Assembly (NCBI GenBank): GCA_026770025.1
Contig: JAMXDE010000047.1
Span: 248,001-312,000, forward strand
DNA length: 64,000 nucleotides
Reading direction: 5' to 3'
From: Craspedostauros australis
Lineage: Eukaryota; Bacillariophyta; Bacillariophyceae; Mastogloiales; Achnanthaceae
How positions within the stretch are numbered: position 1 is the first letter of the stretch; each line of letters opens with the position of its first letter. Below the pieces are notes generated by a model. It saw only the letters and a list, made by a program, of their open reading frames with translations, ran no database searches and was not told the origin of the DNA. Of this stretch, positions 41,641 through 52,296 are shown in pieces. Both the position numbers and the translations under genes were made by a program.

Positions 41641-43578
41641 TCAAACCTCGTCATCGCCGAGACTGCTGGAGGCGGACTTGGAGGACCGAAAGCGCGGCAA
41701 CATGAACCGATTGGGCGAACGCGAATGCGACGAGACGGACGACGTGGATTGCCTCGGTGGAAGCGCCGGACGCGTATCGGACTGTTCCGGCAGCTGCATC
41801 ATCGATGCCTCTTGCTTGGGCACATGCTTCTTGGGCGCTGTGATTGTGACCGTGAATGGTCTGTGTTGCGGCGCGGCTTGCTTGTCGACCCTGAGGATAT
41901 CGTGTTCGAGGCGTCTAAGGACGGTCGCGAAGGATGGCCGGCGGAATGGATTCTCCCGCCAGCAATCGATGAGGAGCAGCTGCAATTTCTTGCTGCCGAC
42001 AAAGGTGAGGGAAGGGCGGTGCTTCCGGTAGCCGACGGATCTTTCAAAGTCCTCCGGGCTGGAACAGTCGAGGAATGGCACGTTGAGCGTGATGAGCTCC
42101 CACAGGACGATGGCGAACGAGTAGATGTCGCAGGCGCAGTAGTACTGGGCATAAACGTCATCTATGGCGTCATCGGCGACAGGTTCCGAGAGCATGTTGA
42201 TCCACATGTTTGGATCGTCCTGCCGTATGAGCTCCGGCGCCATGTAGCGCCACGATCCGGCGATCTCCGGTTCGGGCAGATCCTGCAACTGGCGCACCGT
42301 CCGGGCGAGACCAAAGTCCAGCAGACGGACGTGGAGCCTGTTGCTGCGTCGCAGGAAGCCGATGTTCTCCGGCTTGAGGTCGCGGTAGACGAGGTGCTTC
42401 TGGGAATGCAGGTACTCCATGGCCTTGAGGATGGGTATGGCGATGGTGCGGAGGCGCTGGTGGACGCTGCGCTTGGAGAGCAGGGAGGTGGATGCCACGC
42501 TGCTGCTCATGCCGCTGAGGATGGAGGAGAACTTCCACGATCGCGTCTGCTGCTGCTGCTGTGACGGGGAGGTGCCGAGACTGTTGGCGTCCTCGGCGAT
42601 GGTGGTTGGCGCTGACGTATCGTAGGCATCGTATATTTGCAAGCGCTGCGAGATGCCGTTGTATCCGTCGCAGTAGTAGTCCTCGTCGTAGCTATCGAAT
42701 CCCTGCTCCTGCTGCTTCCACATGCGGAACTGCTCCAGCAATGTTCGTTCCAACTTTGGCAGGATGAGGAAGAAGCCGTTGCCGGCGCCTTGAACGTAGG
42801 ACTGCGATAGCTTGGCCATGTATCTCTTGTTGTTGACATGTTGTGACTGTTGTTTCTGTGCATTCGCGAGTGAATGCGAATGAGCAGATGAGACGGGCGT
42901 CTCCTCGGCTTCCTCTGAGTCTTCCCGCACATCATCGGCAGCGCAGACACCCAGCAGGGCGATGATGTTCTCATGATGGATCTGCCGCAGCCAATGCGCC
43001 TCAAGGAAGAGGTCATGAGCCGCGGCAATGAGATCACGATTGGACTTGATGTTCTTGGACTTGAGACATTTGCAGGCGTAGTTGACAGTGGGCAGCAGGT
43101 GCTGCGGCAGATGATGCTGCGCGGGTTGGTGCGTCGAGGTTGGCGCAGCATCCATTTTCTCCGACAACGGGGCGTGCGCCGAGGAGGGGGTCTGCCTCTG
43201 CTCTCGCTTCTGTAGCTGTGACTGTAGCTGTGACTGCTGCTGCTGCGAGGACGGCGCCGAAGCCTCCGGCGACTTGCCAGGATTGTGCTTGACATTGAGC
43301 ACGTACGCAAAGCCTCCCTGGCCAAGCACGGTCTGGATCTCTAGCTCCTCCCAATCCACGAAGGCGAGCGACCGCGCGGACTCCGTATTCGGCAGCTGCG
43401 GCAGATCGTGGTACACAAGGTCCATCTTCTGCAGCACGGACGGCGAGAGGTACTTCCTGAAGACGAGGCCATCGTAGGGGACGCTCTTCTCGTGGTCGTT
43501 GCCGACATCCGCAGCAGACATTGCGGCAGGCGTGGCAGCAGATGTGACAGCAGGCGTGGAGGAGGGGCTCATGCTCAT
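41641..43578 (-). CDS. Protein kinase with interrupted N-lobe and YRD catalytic loop
   Basis: 645 residues from ATG 43578; the open frame extends to 43866 but only by a TTG start. Glycine loop LGQGGFAYVLNV, then a Gln-rich insertion of about 70 residues before the ATP-binding Lys in NYACKCLKSKN, then a second large insertion between LLGVC and the hinge (FFLILPKLERTLLEQF) and a third ahead of the catalytic lobe. The catalytic loop reads LVYRDLKPENIGF (Tyr for the usual His of HRD), followed by LLDFGLAR, SWRYMAPELI, and ACDIYSFAIVLWELITLNVP. Landmarks of the C-lobe are those of tyrosine-kinase-like Ser/Thr kinases. All catalytic residues (Lys, Asp of RD, Asn, Asp of DFG) are present, so it is probably active. 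Disordered tails at both ends; no receptor domain or membrane segment. Confidence 0.9.
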   Translation of the reverse strand: MSMSPSSTPAVTSAATPAAMSAADVGNDHEKSVPYDGLVFRKYLSPSVLQKMDLVYHDLPQLPNTESARSLAFVDWEELEIQTVLGQGGFAYVLNVKHNPGKSPEASAPSSQQQQSQLQSQLQKREQRQTPSSAHAPLSEKMDAAPTSTHQPAQHHLPQHLLPTVNYACKCLKSKNIKSNRDLIAAAHDLFLEAHWLRQIHHENIIALLGVCAADDVREDSEEAEETPVSSAHSHSLANAQKQQSQHVNNKRYMAKLSQSYVQGAGNGFFLILPKLERTLLEQFRMWKQQEQGFDSYDEDYYCDGYNGISQRLQIYDAYDTSAPTTIAEDANSLGTSPSQQQQQTRSWKFSSILSGMSSSVASTSLLSKRSVHQRLRTIAIPILKAMEYLHSQKHLVYRDLKPENIGFLRRSNRLHVRLLDFGLARTVRQLQDLPEPEIAGSWRYMAPELIRQDDPNMWINMLSEPVADDAIDDVYAQYYCACDIYSFAIVLWELITLNVPFLDCSSPEDFERSVGYRKHRPSLTFVGSKKLQLLLIDCWRENPFRRPSFATVLRRLEHDILRVDKQAAPQHRPFTVTITAPKKHVPKQEASMMQLPEQSDTRPALPPRQSTSSVSSHSRSPNRFMLPRFRSSKSASSSLGDDEV

Positions 43579-44722
43579 TCGAGCTGTTGTCTGAGCTTCG
43601 ATAATGCCGCTTGTGGTGCTGCTTGTGGCGTTGGACGGTGGACGATGCCGTCTGGCTCTGCCTTTTGGCTTGCTCTGTGCGTCCTTTCCGTCTCTATTCA
43701 GCGTTGTCCCACGCTGGGTTGCCGTGCTCTGCGTTGTGTTGGTTAGCTCGCGTACGACTACAATTGGAGTGGTATTCCTCGTGTGCCTTGCTTTCCTTGC
43801 TTTGCCTGGATGTGTCGAATGTATCGAATGCAGTGGCGCGCAGAAAGTCAGCACTTGAGAGCACAAGACCCTGCTGGACGATTCCGGTGCGCGGTTCTTC
43901 GTGCCACAGTTGTGACCAAGCGCGGAAAGTTCGCTTGGCCTTCTCCGGTGCTGTCTCTCCTCTCTGCTTTCTCGTCTCGTGCGTTGTTGTGTCTCCGTGC
44001 CACCTTGTTAGGCAGAGCTTCTCCTCTCCAAGTCCTCTCTCTGTCTCTGTCTCTGCCTCTGCCTTTCTCTCTTCTCGCGATGTGTGGACAATTGAGACAG
44101 GAACACGAGCTGAGAAAAGCAAGCGCAATAGGACCTGCAGCACAAGAGTATCAGTATGGGTCGCCGCAGAGTGAGGAACACAAGCAGGACGAGCACCTCG
44201 TATGGAGGATAATAGAATAGATCGTACACGTATAATAATACTATTATGGTGGAGGAACAGGGTCTGCACCAGCCCTTGGAACAGGCGCTGTGACAGCCAA
44301 ACCCTCCTCTGTTTCTCAGTGTGTCTGAGACGCTGCATCCGGCAACGCTGGCCGTGCTTTTGTGTCCTTCATGTCGTCCACCTTCGTTGTCTTGTCCGAC
44401 CACTTCGTCGTGTCACCGGTGCACAACACACAACCAACCAATACGCGAGACAACAAACAGCCATCGCGATGGGCGAAGCTCAATTGGGTCGTTGTTGTCG
44501 TTGTTGTCGTTCGTGACGTGGAATCAACCAATCAAAGACCCTGGGGTGGACGCCACGATATGGGGTGACGTCACACACGAGATATCTCGCATAGTAGCCA
44601 CCCGAGTGAGTCGACCACTCGTTTGAAACAGGCATTCTAACTGTTCATCTTCGATATCCAAACCAAGCACATATTCGTAATCCTTATAATCTTCTTACAA
44701 ATAACTAACCGATCGATTTTTG
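43579..44722. other. Divergent region between the kinase and PS-repeat genes
   Basis: About 1.1 kb between opposite-facing genes; contains CT-rich tracts (44030-44080), a GTTGTC tract (44490-44512) and the dispersed repeat at 44601-44699 immediately before the PS-repeat gene. Confidence 0.55.
44601..44699. repeat. Dispersed repeat R2, copy 1
   Basis: GTGAGTCGACCACTCGTTTG and, 70 bp on, AAGCACATATTCGTAATCCT match in order and spacing with 52902-53007. Probably the end of an LTR or other element; the copy ends at TTACA, 23 bases before the next gene's first ATG. Confidence 0.7.
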
Positions 44723-46971
44723 ATGTACGACTATGACACGAGGTTCATCATGCCGTATGCGCTCGATGAAGACTTGGATGTCAACGATCCGTGCCCAAAC
44801 GACTCGAAGGGCGAGCGCTCGCAACGTGCAGCTGTCTTCGCCGACTGTCGCAAATGCTTCGCGACAGTGCAGGGAGTTGGACAAGCATGCGATCCATCAG
44901 CTGATGTTGATGATACGGTCGTCGTGAACAACAGTAAGTTGAGGTCTTGGCATGACTCACCATACCATACAATTGCATGTCCTCCACGCTCTGCTTTGAA
45001 TGCTTCGGTTCACTGCAGGGTCAGCATCGCTATTCTATCCTCTATTTCTCTTCTTACCCTTACCCTGCCCTCCCTTTCCTCTCCTCTCCTTTCCATTGCC
45101 ATCATGTCTCTTCCGTTCTCTCGTTTTCGTCCCGCAACCCGCATCCAACACTGGGCCGTCAACATGACTTGCTTGCTACTCCATTGCATGGACCTGGACG
45201 TTCCATCTTTCACGAGTACTCAGGCGACTCAGTTTGCGTCATGTCATTCGATGCCCCCAGCCATCGTTTCCTTGAAACCAAGCTTCCGACCAACCTCCTC
45301 GTGTACCATCAGAATCCGCATTCCGTGAGCGGCACAACGTCCGTCACCTTGTCCACCCTGCACACGTCCTGCAGCGAGCCCATCTACCCGCCGTATTCAG
45401 TTCGACTGGGAACGTGCCGTGACGATCCCAATTACATCGTGACATCCTCCATTGCCTCGCAGCAGCACGTGGGCACGTACTTCGTCTTCGAAGACGCCAT
45501 GAGCGCCAAATGGCCTGGGTCGCTTCTCACCGACTGCGACAACAATGCCAGCGACGATGCTGGCGACGATACTGACGATGAATCCGAATGCTGTGATGGC
45601 GGCGCCACGTTCTTGCGCCTCCGCTTGAGCGGGGCGGAGGCATCCGGGTTTCTCTCGCTGGATCCGGCTGATGTCGATGGCATCTCACCATGTCTTGGCC
45701 AAGATGCAATTCGCACAGGTCAGCAGCATGCGGTTCGATTCGTTCCATGTGATGACGATGGCGTGGATCTATCTTTCTCCAATCTTGGGGTGGGGATAGC
45801 TTGCGCGACTTCGTACGACACCATGCATGTCGCGGATGGCGACGAGATCTGCTTGGGATCCTGGGACGATGAACGCAATCGGCTTGACCTTCATCAGAAG
45901 ATGCCAACTGATCTTCCTCTGTACTTCGTCCCAGCTTCCGGTGGTTCCAATGTGCAAGTGCGCGTTGCGAACATCCATACAAGCTGCAGCCACCCTCTCG
46001 ATGTCGGCTTTGCACAGCCCATGGTTGACCCATGCACAGCGACCGTGGAACAGCCCGTTGTTGAAGAAGACCCAAGTAAATACGACGGACCTCGCCTGTC
46101 GTTCTTGGACGGCGTGAGCAGATCATGGACCAACGCTGCATTGGAGGTTGGAGTCAACGCGTCAATCTACGACGTTTCATTCGCAGGCTGTGGATGCGAG
46201 TGCCATCGCGATGACACGATCATGCCTTCAGATATGCCAACTGTGGTTCCCGCACAGCCGTCCCAGGTTCCATCACGTTCTCTGTCCGGTGGTCCGTCCA
46301 TGATTCCGTCCAATGACCCTTCTGTGGTTCCGTCCAGCCGTCCGTCCGAAGCCCCAACTCGTGGCCCATCCCGGCTCCCGTCGCAAGCTCCGACTCAGGC
46401 TCCTTCTCGAACTCCGTCATACCATCCATCTCGTACGCCATCGCAGGCACCCTCCCGGGCTCCGTCGCAAGTCCCGACTTGGGATCCTTCCCAGGCTCCG
46501 TCGCGAAATCCATCACAGGATCCATCACAGGAGCCCTCGCAAAGCCCATCCAGCCCTCCATCTCGTGCACCATCTCGCGAACCATCGCAGGATCCATCGT
46601 CCCCGCCGTCATTCACCCTGACTGAGGCTCGAGCAACAGAACAGCCCGGGTCGCTTCAACCCTCAACGAGCAATTGCTCATCTGGTTGCGACATGTGGGT
46701 GCTGGACAATTGCATCGTTCGTGACGATTTTCTCGAGGCTGGCCTTCCGTGCAACGTCACTGCTCAATTCACTCCGATCGTCGGCAGTGATGGCGGTGAC
46801 GCCCTGGAAGATCTTGATTTTGGCATTCGTCACCGAAAGCTCTTTCACCAACTGAAGACTTCTGTGTTCTTGGACGATGATGCAGTGCACGGCATGAATA
46901 TCCAAGAGAAGGCTCAGTACCACGTTGTAATGGCGACCATGTACACAGATCTTTTGAATCTCATTGGATGA
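44723..46971 (+). CDS. PSxxPS-repeat protein with duplicated HTSCS domain
   Basis: Two exons proposed: 44723-44933 and 45224-46971, with a GTAAGT...CAG intron (44934-45223) whose CT-rich tract precedes the acceptor; the phases fit and give 652 residues. Two related domains follow: one with DSVCVMSFD, KLPTNLLVYH and LHTSCSEPI, the second with DEICLGSWD, KMPTDLPLYF and IHTSCSHPL. They share a Cys framework seen in diatom secreted or cell-surface proteins. About residues 406-534 are PSxxPS repeats (PSQAPTQAPSRTPSYHPSRT), a common stramenopile wall or adhesion linker, then a last Cys-containing domain. No signal peptide is visible, odd for such a protein; a repeat lies right upstream, so the original 5' end may be lost or the true first exon missed. 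Confidence 0.72.
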
Positions 46972-47260
46972 AGGAAGTGCAGGGGGACACCAACCTAGCG
47001 ATACATACCCGTTGGCTCATTGATGGATCGATAGATACATGCATATTGTTCGAGTAGTACAGGAATATCTCCTGTATGTGTCCTCGTTTGCGCGTGTACT
47101 TGTGCTTGTCGGCTGGCAGCTGCTTCGTCTCGCCTGCTGAGCAGCATACTGGCAGTCTGATGTCGAACAGACATATCTGCTGTAGTGTTCGTATACACCT
47201 GAATAGAAGGCCCTCTGCAATGCAGCGGCCGCACGTGCCATAGGCGTGCCGCACATCACC

Positions 47261-48361
47261 TCACGAATTCATCGAAATGCAGCACTGCTTCCATTCCTTG
47301 ACCATCGTCGCAATGAAATTGGCAACGTCGTCCGGAGCAGGACACAGATTCGCCGCGCGCGCTTGCACCCGCTGTCTCATGGTCTGCGCCTGCTCTTCGA
47401 ATCGATCCCCATCCGACAGACTGACGTAGTGGTACCGCCGTCCCGCAGCAATGGCGAGGCTTCCGTAGAATTCAGGGATCGCGTAGGCCTTGGGAAAGAA
47501 TTCCAACACGCTGGCACAGCTCCCACCCAACAACGGCAGACCCGTCAGCTGGGCACCATGCGGGCTCAGCAGGATATCCGTCTGTTGCAAAGTTCGGATC
47601 TGTTCCTCAAAGGACTTGCCTTCAAAGTACGCGACCGTCGCATTCCATTCCTCTGCATGGATCAGGGACCGGCCTTTGGATCTGCGCCGATTCAGGACCG
47701 TGACGCGTGGATTGTCGCAGTCCGTGTTCGGCGTCGACCGCAAATTGGGAAGGAGCCGATCGGCATGCTGCAGCACGTACCCGCCCGTCACGTTGATGGA
47801 GACGATGGTGCGCGCGCCGCGCAATTGATTGCGAACGGGCATGTGCGATAGGAATCCGGCGAGGAACGCGTTCTGTCGCAGGCGTTGCTGCAACTTGGGC
47901 GGCATGAGAATCGCAGTGCGGATGGAATCATCGTCGCGGAATTGCTGCAGGTACGACCAGCAACCGTACAGCTGCTGCATGACGTGTGCAAAGTGGTTGG
48001 AGTTCGGTCTCGCAATGAACGCGCATGCGACGGCCGTGGCATCGTCGCTGCGTTCTTCGATCTGCACGTGCTGCGCGAGATTGAACTCATCGAGGATGCT
48101 GCTGCGATCCAGCTGTTGCATGTCGTTGATCTCCACATGCGTCGTGTGGCAGCTAACCCGCGACCGTGGCTCTTGCTTTGGAGGCGGTTCGTTGGCTTGC
48201 AGCGTCGCGTCGTGCGTCTCAACGATGGTCGTTGATTCCACCGCCGCAGAGGCGACGCCGCCAACCAAGCGCCGGTTGCAACGCAGGGACCATGCGACGA
48301 TCCCAATCAGCAGGAGGATGGATCCAGCGAATCGACGATGGCGTCCGTGGGAAGATGCCAT
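47261..48361 (-). CDS. GT61-like (DUF563) glycosyltransferase, type II membrane protein
   Basis: 366 residues with a short basic N-terminus, one membrane helix (about 11-27, GSILLLIGIVAWSL) and a luminal catalytic part, the usual layout of Golgi glycosyltransferases. Family landmarks: NHFAHVMQQLYGCWSYL, VTVLNRRRSKGRSL and TDILLSPHGAQLTGLPLL, with EFFPKAY after it; the last blocks are the nucleotide-sugar-binding region of GT61 (xylosyl-, arabinosyl- and N-glycan xylosyltransferases). The donor cannot be told from sequence. A GH10 xylanase-like gene is in the same window but 27 kb away, so a link is only speculative. Confidence 0.82.
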   Translation of the reverse strand: MASSHGRHRRFAGSILLLIGIVAWSLRCNRRLVGGVASAAVESTTIVETHDATLQANEPPPKQEPRSRVSCHTTHVEINDMQQLDRSSILDEFNLAQHVQIEERSDDATAVACAFIARPNSNHFAHVMQQLYGCWSYLQQFRDDDSIRTAILMPPKLQQRLRQNAFLAGFLSHMPVRNQLRGARTIVSINVTGGYVLQHADRLLPNLRSTPNTDCDNPRVTVLNRRRSKGRSLIHAEEWNATVAYFEGKSFEEQIRTLQQTDILLSPHGAQLTGLPLLGGSCASVLEFFPKAYAIPEFYGSLAIAAGRRYHYVSLSDGDRFEEQAQTMRQRVQARAANLCPAPDDVANFIATMVKEWKQCCISMNS

Positions 48362-49104
48362 TCATGCGCGTTCGATGGCCCCAGAGCAACTCCCTGATAA
48401 CTCTGCTCTCTCTGGAGCTGTATTGCGAGTATGCTATTATGCGAGTATGCTATTATGCGAGTATGATCCTTGTTGATATGCAGTTGTTCCATGAACTTCC
48501 GGAGTGAAGTCGGTGCTGTGCCAATGTCACCAGCATGGATGGTTGTGTCCATGGTCGATGCCAGTTGTGACTCTCTGCTTTGCGGATGGAGTTGCGTCCC
48601 CTTCGCCTATTTCGTGTGCGAGGAAGAAAAATCTGGGACTGGATGTTTCTCGTGATTGACTCAGCCCAGTTTTTCAAAGACTTGACACGCGCTTCGAGTC
48701 CTTCTGTGCCATCTTGTGCCGAGCCACATCGCACTTTCGGCTAAAAACGCGGGCTGAAGTCTGTTGTCGCGTTTTGGTGTCATCAACCAGTTTTTGCTGT
48801 TGGGGGGCAGGGAGATTAACCACAATTCTACCGAATGTGGCAACCAATGAGAACACTTTTCGAGTCCCGAATTGCACCTCCATTCCACAACACCAAAGCT
48901 GTCCTCGCAAAGTGGACAACGGAAACACTGCGCATCTGGGACGAGCTGCTGTTGATTCTCTGCTGCTTGTAGCCATTGCTTGTACAACAATGTAGAATGA
49001 CTATGACTCTCCACATGAGAGAGAGAGTGGACGATACGATGCACCTTGTGACCATCCAATGTTGCCCATGCCCCCTGTGACGCGCTGCGCCGTGCTGTGC
49101 GTCG
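48362..49104. other. Intergenic region
   Basis: 5' flank of the glycosyltransferase gene. GCGAGTATGCTATTATGCGA repeats about three times at 48425-48465. No gene seen. Confidence 0.55.
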
Positions 49105-49680
49105 ATGGCTGGTGATGCAATGCGCTGTGTCGCTGTCCTCGTGTTTCTGGTGTGTGCTGCAACGCGCCTTTCAACTCAACTGCAGCCTCCATCAACACAG
49201 CACACACCATCCTACAATCACTGTACTCTTCACCTTGCAAGCATGCTGCACGCTGGTGACCGTGTGAAGGTGGCACCCCACCAGCGATCAGGTGACAAGG
49301 TCCGCGACCTGGGCATATGTCATGTTGAGTTTGCAATGAAGCTGACTGCTGAAGGCGCTACGATCAAACGCGATGGGCCTCTTGCACCAGGAGAGGTGGC
49401 AATGGTCATGGTGACCCCAGTGATGGGGCACAGCCGAATGTACGTTGTTCGTGAGGATCTATGCGCGCCACACAGCCTCGCTACCTTCGCGCGGACTCGC
49501 AACGCTGGCGCCCTTCCTCAGCCTTCCCTTCTTTCTCCACAGCATCGCTCTGTCGCTGCCGCGCGTGCCAACAACAAGGCTAAGCCCCCCACACCATCCC
49601 CAACTACCATGGAATCGCAAGAAGCCAAAATCGCTGCTTTTCTGGAGGTCTCACTGTTGGAAATCCGGGGTTATAGTTAA
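49105..49680 (+). CDS. Hypothetical ORF cut by an LTR-like sequence
   Basis: 191 codons with a hydrophobic start (MRCVAVLVFLVCAATRLS) and a VKVAPHQRSGDKVRDLG segment, no domain recognised. The last residues are encoded by the LTR-like sequence that begins at 49655, so any real gene is truncated here. A CT-rich tract ending CCACAG at about 49541 could be an intron acceptor leading to ATG 49610. Coding status is doubtful. Confidence 0.25.
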   Translation: MAGDAMRCVAVLVFLVCAATRLSTQLQPPSTQHTPSYNHCTLHLASMLHAGDRVKVAPHQRSGDKVRDLGICHVEFAMKLTAEGATIKRDGPLAPGEVAMVMVTPVMGHSRMYVVREDLCAPHSLATFARTRNAGALPQPSLLSPQHRSVAAARANNKAKPPTPSPTTMESQEAKIAAFLEVSLLEIRGYS

Positions 49681-49737
49681 TACTAAATTCTAATCTGCTG
49701 TTAGAAACTGTACCGTTTTAGAACTGTGATCACAATC
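49655..49737 (-). repeat. LTR-like terminus, inverted relative of 58205-58285
   Basis: TGTTGGAAATCCGGGGTTA opens this block and about 80 bp match the reverse complement of the sequence that precedes element D, including TGTTAGA, GTAC and AGAACTGTGA in order. Most likely the end of an LTR of the element D family in minus orientation; an alternative is discussed under findings. Confidence 0.6.
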
Positions 49738-50319
49738 TCACTTTCTCTTCCGTTTTTGTTTTCTTGGCAGGCATCTGTCGCGGTAACGACACGGGGCGTC
49801 CTGTTGTCTCTTAGGTGCTTCCCCCTTCATTCATCATGCTCTGTTCTTGCTTCCTTGTCTCTGCACTGTCGTAGCTGTCTACGTTTGCATGGTAGGGATC
49901 TGCAGTCCTGAGCACTTGCCTGTCTCATGTTTCCTTCGTTGATCCTCATGACACCATCGTCTCATAGCCGATGTCACCTTTGGTGACGTTCCAAACCTGT
50001 GGATGTTCTGATCCTTTCTGATGTTCCAAACCTGCGGATGTTCTTGTCCGCAGGAGGGGCGCGTGCTGTCCTCTGAAGAAGGTGCGTCACTTGCCCATGG
50101 ACATGCTGTTCTGATCGACGTCGTCGTCTGGATGGTTGCCATGGTTGGCGTGGTATCGGGACCTCCTGATCCGCCATGGGTGTCGTCCTTATGTTACCAG
50201 AGGACAGACTACCCTCCTCGCGGTTATACAGGTATCAATCGCGTCCGTATGCTTAGTCATAGTCATAATGACATGGTATACAAAGATGTGACAAATAGTC
50301 TCCGAACAAGCGACGAATA
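49738..50319. other. Region between LTR-like terminus and mariner ORF
   Basis: Possibly the rest of a solo LTR. 49988-50044 has two copies, period 35, of GTTCCAAACCTG(T/C)GGATGTTCT. No gene seen. Confidence 0.5.
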
Positions 50320-52296
50320 ATGTTCAAAGCTGTGACGAACAATGTTGGGAGGTGCGGCAATTACGGGTATTCCAACAAAGTCGTACCCTCAATTCCTAAC
50401 ATCTCACGTCAACAGAAAGAAACGGCAATCGCCCGTCTCAAGAAGCAGATGAAGAGAGGTGCAACAACGAAAGGATGGTTGCGAAAGGATGGAAGGTGTA
50501 GCAACACTAAGCCCACCAATAGCAAGAAACAACTTGATGCGCAAGAAAAGCACAACTACATCGTTCTCTACTTCAATTTGGGTGGGATCCCAGCCAATGC
50601 AAAATTGATCGCCCATGCTTGGGATATTGGCACTTCTACTGTTGCCAGCAACATCCGAAAGTTCCAACAGAACAACTTCGAACGGAAGAAGCACAGCGAC
50701 ACAGGCAGGAACATCTTCACCAGCACCCACAAACAACAACAATGCTTCACGCCACGTGCTGCCTTCGCTAAGCAGTTGAGGCTGAAACATCCACAACAAC
50801 GGTTGACGTCTGACAACATCTCATCTGCATTTGCTTCTGCTTTGCCTGAGGAGCTGGCATCTGCAAAAGCTCTGTCCGATTTGTGGTTGGAGCGCAGTCC
50901 ATTCCTCCAATATGACCTCCAGGATGTGATGCGACAATGCGGTGGCGCACTCTCATGGGACGATATTGCACGAGAAGTAGCAGGAAGGGGCAATGTCCAA
51001 TGTGTTAGCGCAGAGACCATTCGAACGTACGTGATGGGATTGGAGGGCAGCGAGTACTGTTCTACAACAATGCTCCCTCTGATCAACGGCACCACGAAGA
51101 TGAAGCACGAGATCTGGGCCAAGGACTTCTGTGTGTTCTGGGAATCAGCGCAGCTGTTCCCGAATACGCAAGTTGTTGTTGTCCACATGGACGAGAAGTG
51201 GTTCTACTCCATTGTCGCTCGGAAGAATCTCAAACATGTGCCCCAGATGGGAATTAAGCCTATCGACCACGCTGTGCACCACAAGTGCCACATTGAAAAG
51301 ACCATGGCGATTGCATCAACAGCATTCGCCCCAACAGACAACTGTATTGCGCAAGGAGGAAAGGCGTATCAGGTCAGCTTTGAACGTGTTGGGCGCATGG
51401 TCCCAGTGCAGAAGAATACGTACAAGCGAACTTGGGTCTCGCCAACCAAGTACAAGCTCCTTCCAGATCCCACCAAAATCTCTCATGTGAAGGGTGAACT
51501 GTACTTTCAACCACTGGAGATCACGGGCAGCAAGGAATCAGTTGGTGCGCCTGATAAGCCCAAGCCGAAGTACAGCCTCAAGAAATTCTTCCGCGAAAAA
51601 GAAATCCCCGCACTGGATTCGCTCGCCAGCAAAATCAAGGCCGAAACGGGCAAGAACGTGGTGATTCGGTACCAGATGGATGGCGCAGGGCCACACAGAG
51701 ACACGGAACTACTCAGGTTCATCAATGAGGAGTTCGACAGTCGCGGATGGCACCTACGATTTCAACCATCAAATTCTCCCATCACGAATGTGAAAGACGA
51801 TGCGATATTCCCAGCGATGTCGAAACATGTGTCAGTACATCAAGGTAAGCACTGCAGTAGTCGCATGTTCACCACTGATGCGTTGTGGGACGCTTGCAAA
51901 ACCTGTTGGGAGCAATTTGGGCTGGACAAGGTTGCTCGCGCGTATGTTCGCCACCATCAGATCGCCTACGCAATTTGTGCTGCGAAAGGAGGTGACGAAT
52001 TTGTGACGGAGCGCAAGGGTCTCAGCATGAATGTGCGGAAACAAACGTTCACTGAAACTGACAAGGACGGCAACGAGATCGGCGTTACTGTGTGTCACAC
52101 GGACTTTGCATTGGAGGAGGAGGAGGCAACCAACACGACCACCAAGAAACCAACTGCAACAGGCAAGAAAGACAAATGTCGAGATGTACATGTGAGTATA
52201 TGTCGAGATGTACGCGTATATGTGCATCGTTCACCCGTTATTCTCTCATACACACTTGGACGGTGTAACTACATTCGTGTCAATAGTATGCTGTGA
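50320..52296 (+). CDS. Mariner-type (DD39D-like) transposase with LTR-derived C-terminus
   Basis: 658 codons, of which the last 39 (from 52177) are encoded by an inserted LTR copy, so the native end is lost. An N-terminal helix-turn-helix region (WDIGTSTVASNIRKFQ) and a second one (LSWDDIAREVAGRGNVQCVS) precede the catalytic core. First Asp in VVHMDEKWFY; second in QMDGAGPHRD; third in QPSNSPITNVKDDAIF, 38-39 residues later. HMDEKWFY and QPxNSPxxNVxD are hallmarks of plant and stramenopile mariners (Osmar/Stowaway-type, cut-and-paste into TA). Catalytic residues are intact. The terminal inverted repeats were not found. With its 3' end overwritten, this copy is probably immobile, though the core could still be made. 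Confidence 0.86.
   Translation: MFKAVTNNVGRCGNYGYSNKVVPSIPNISRQQKETAIARLKKQMKRGATTKGWLRKDGRCSNTKPTNSKKQLDAQEKHNYIVLYFNLGGIPANAKLIAHAWDIGTSTVASNIRKFQQNNFERKKHSDTGRNIFTSTHKQQQCFTPRAAFAKQLRLKHPQQRLTSDNISSAFASALPEELASAKALSDLWLERSPFLQYDLQDVMRQCGGALSWDDIAREVAGRGNVQCVSAETIRTYVMGLEGSEYCSTTMLPLINGTTKMKHEIWAKDFCVFWESAQLFPNTQVVVVHMDEKWFYSIVARKNLKHVPQMGIKPIDHAVHHKCHIEKTMAIASTAFAPTDNCIAQGGKAYQVSFERVGRMVPVQKNTYKRTWVSPTKYKLLPDPTKISHVKGELYFQPLEITGSKESVGAPDKPKPKYSLKKFFREKEIPALDSLASKIKAETGKNVVIRYQMDGAGPHRDTELLRFINEEFDSRGWHLRFQPSNSPITNVKDDAIFPAMSKHVSVHQGKHCSSRMFTTDALWDACKTCWEQFGLDKVARAYVRHHQIAYAICAAKGGDEFVTERKGLSMNVRKQTFTETDKDGNEIGVTVCHTDFALEEEEATNTTTKKPTATGKKDKCRDVHVSICRDVRVYVHRSPVILSYTLGRCNYIRVNSML

Noticed and set aside
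44977-45223. Leu/Ser/Pro-rich N-terminal extension of the PSxxPS protein
   Set aside because: It is the CT-rich tract of an intron; GTAAGT at 44934 and CAG at 45223 join exons in phase.
49988-50044. 35-bp repeats that might be read as a CRISPR array
   Set aside because: Only two copies, adjacent without spacers, in a eukaryotic genome.
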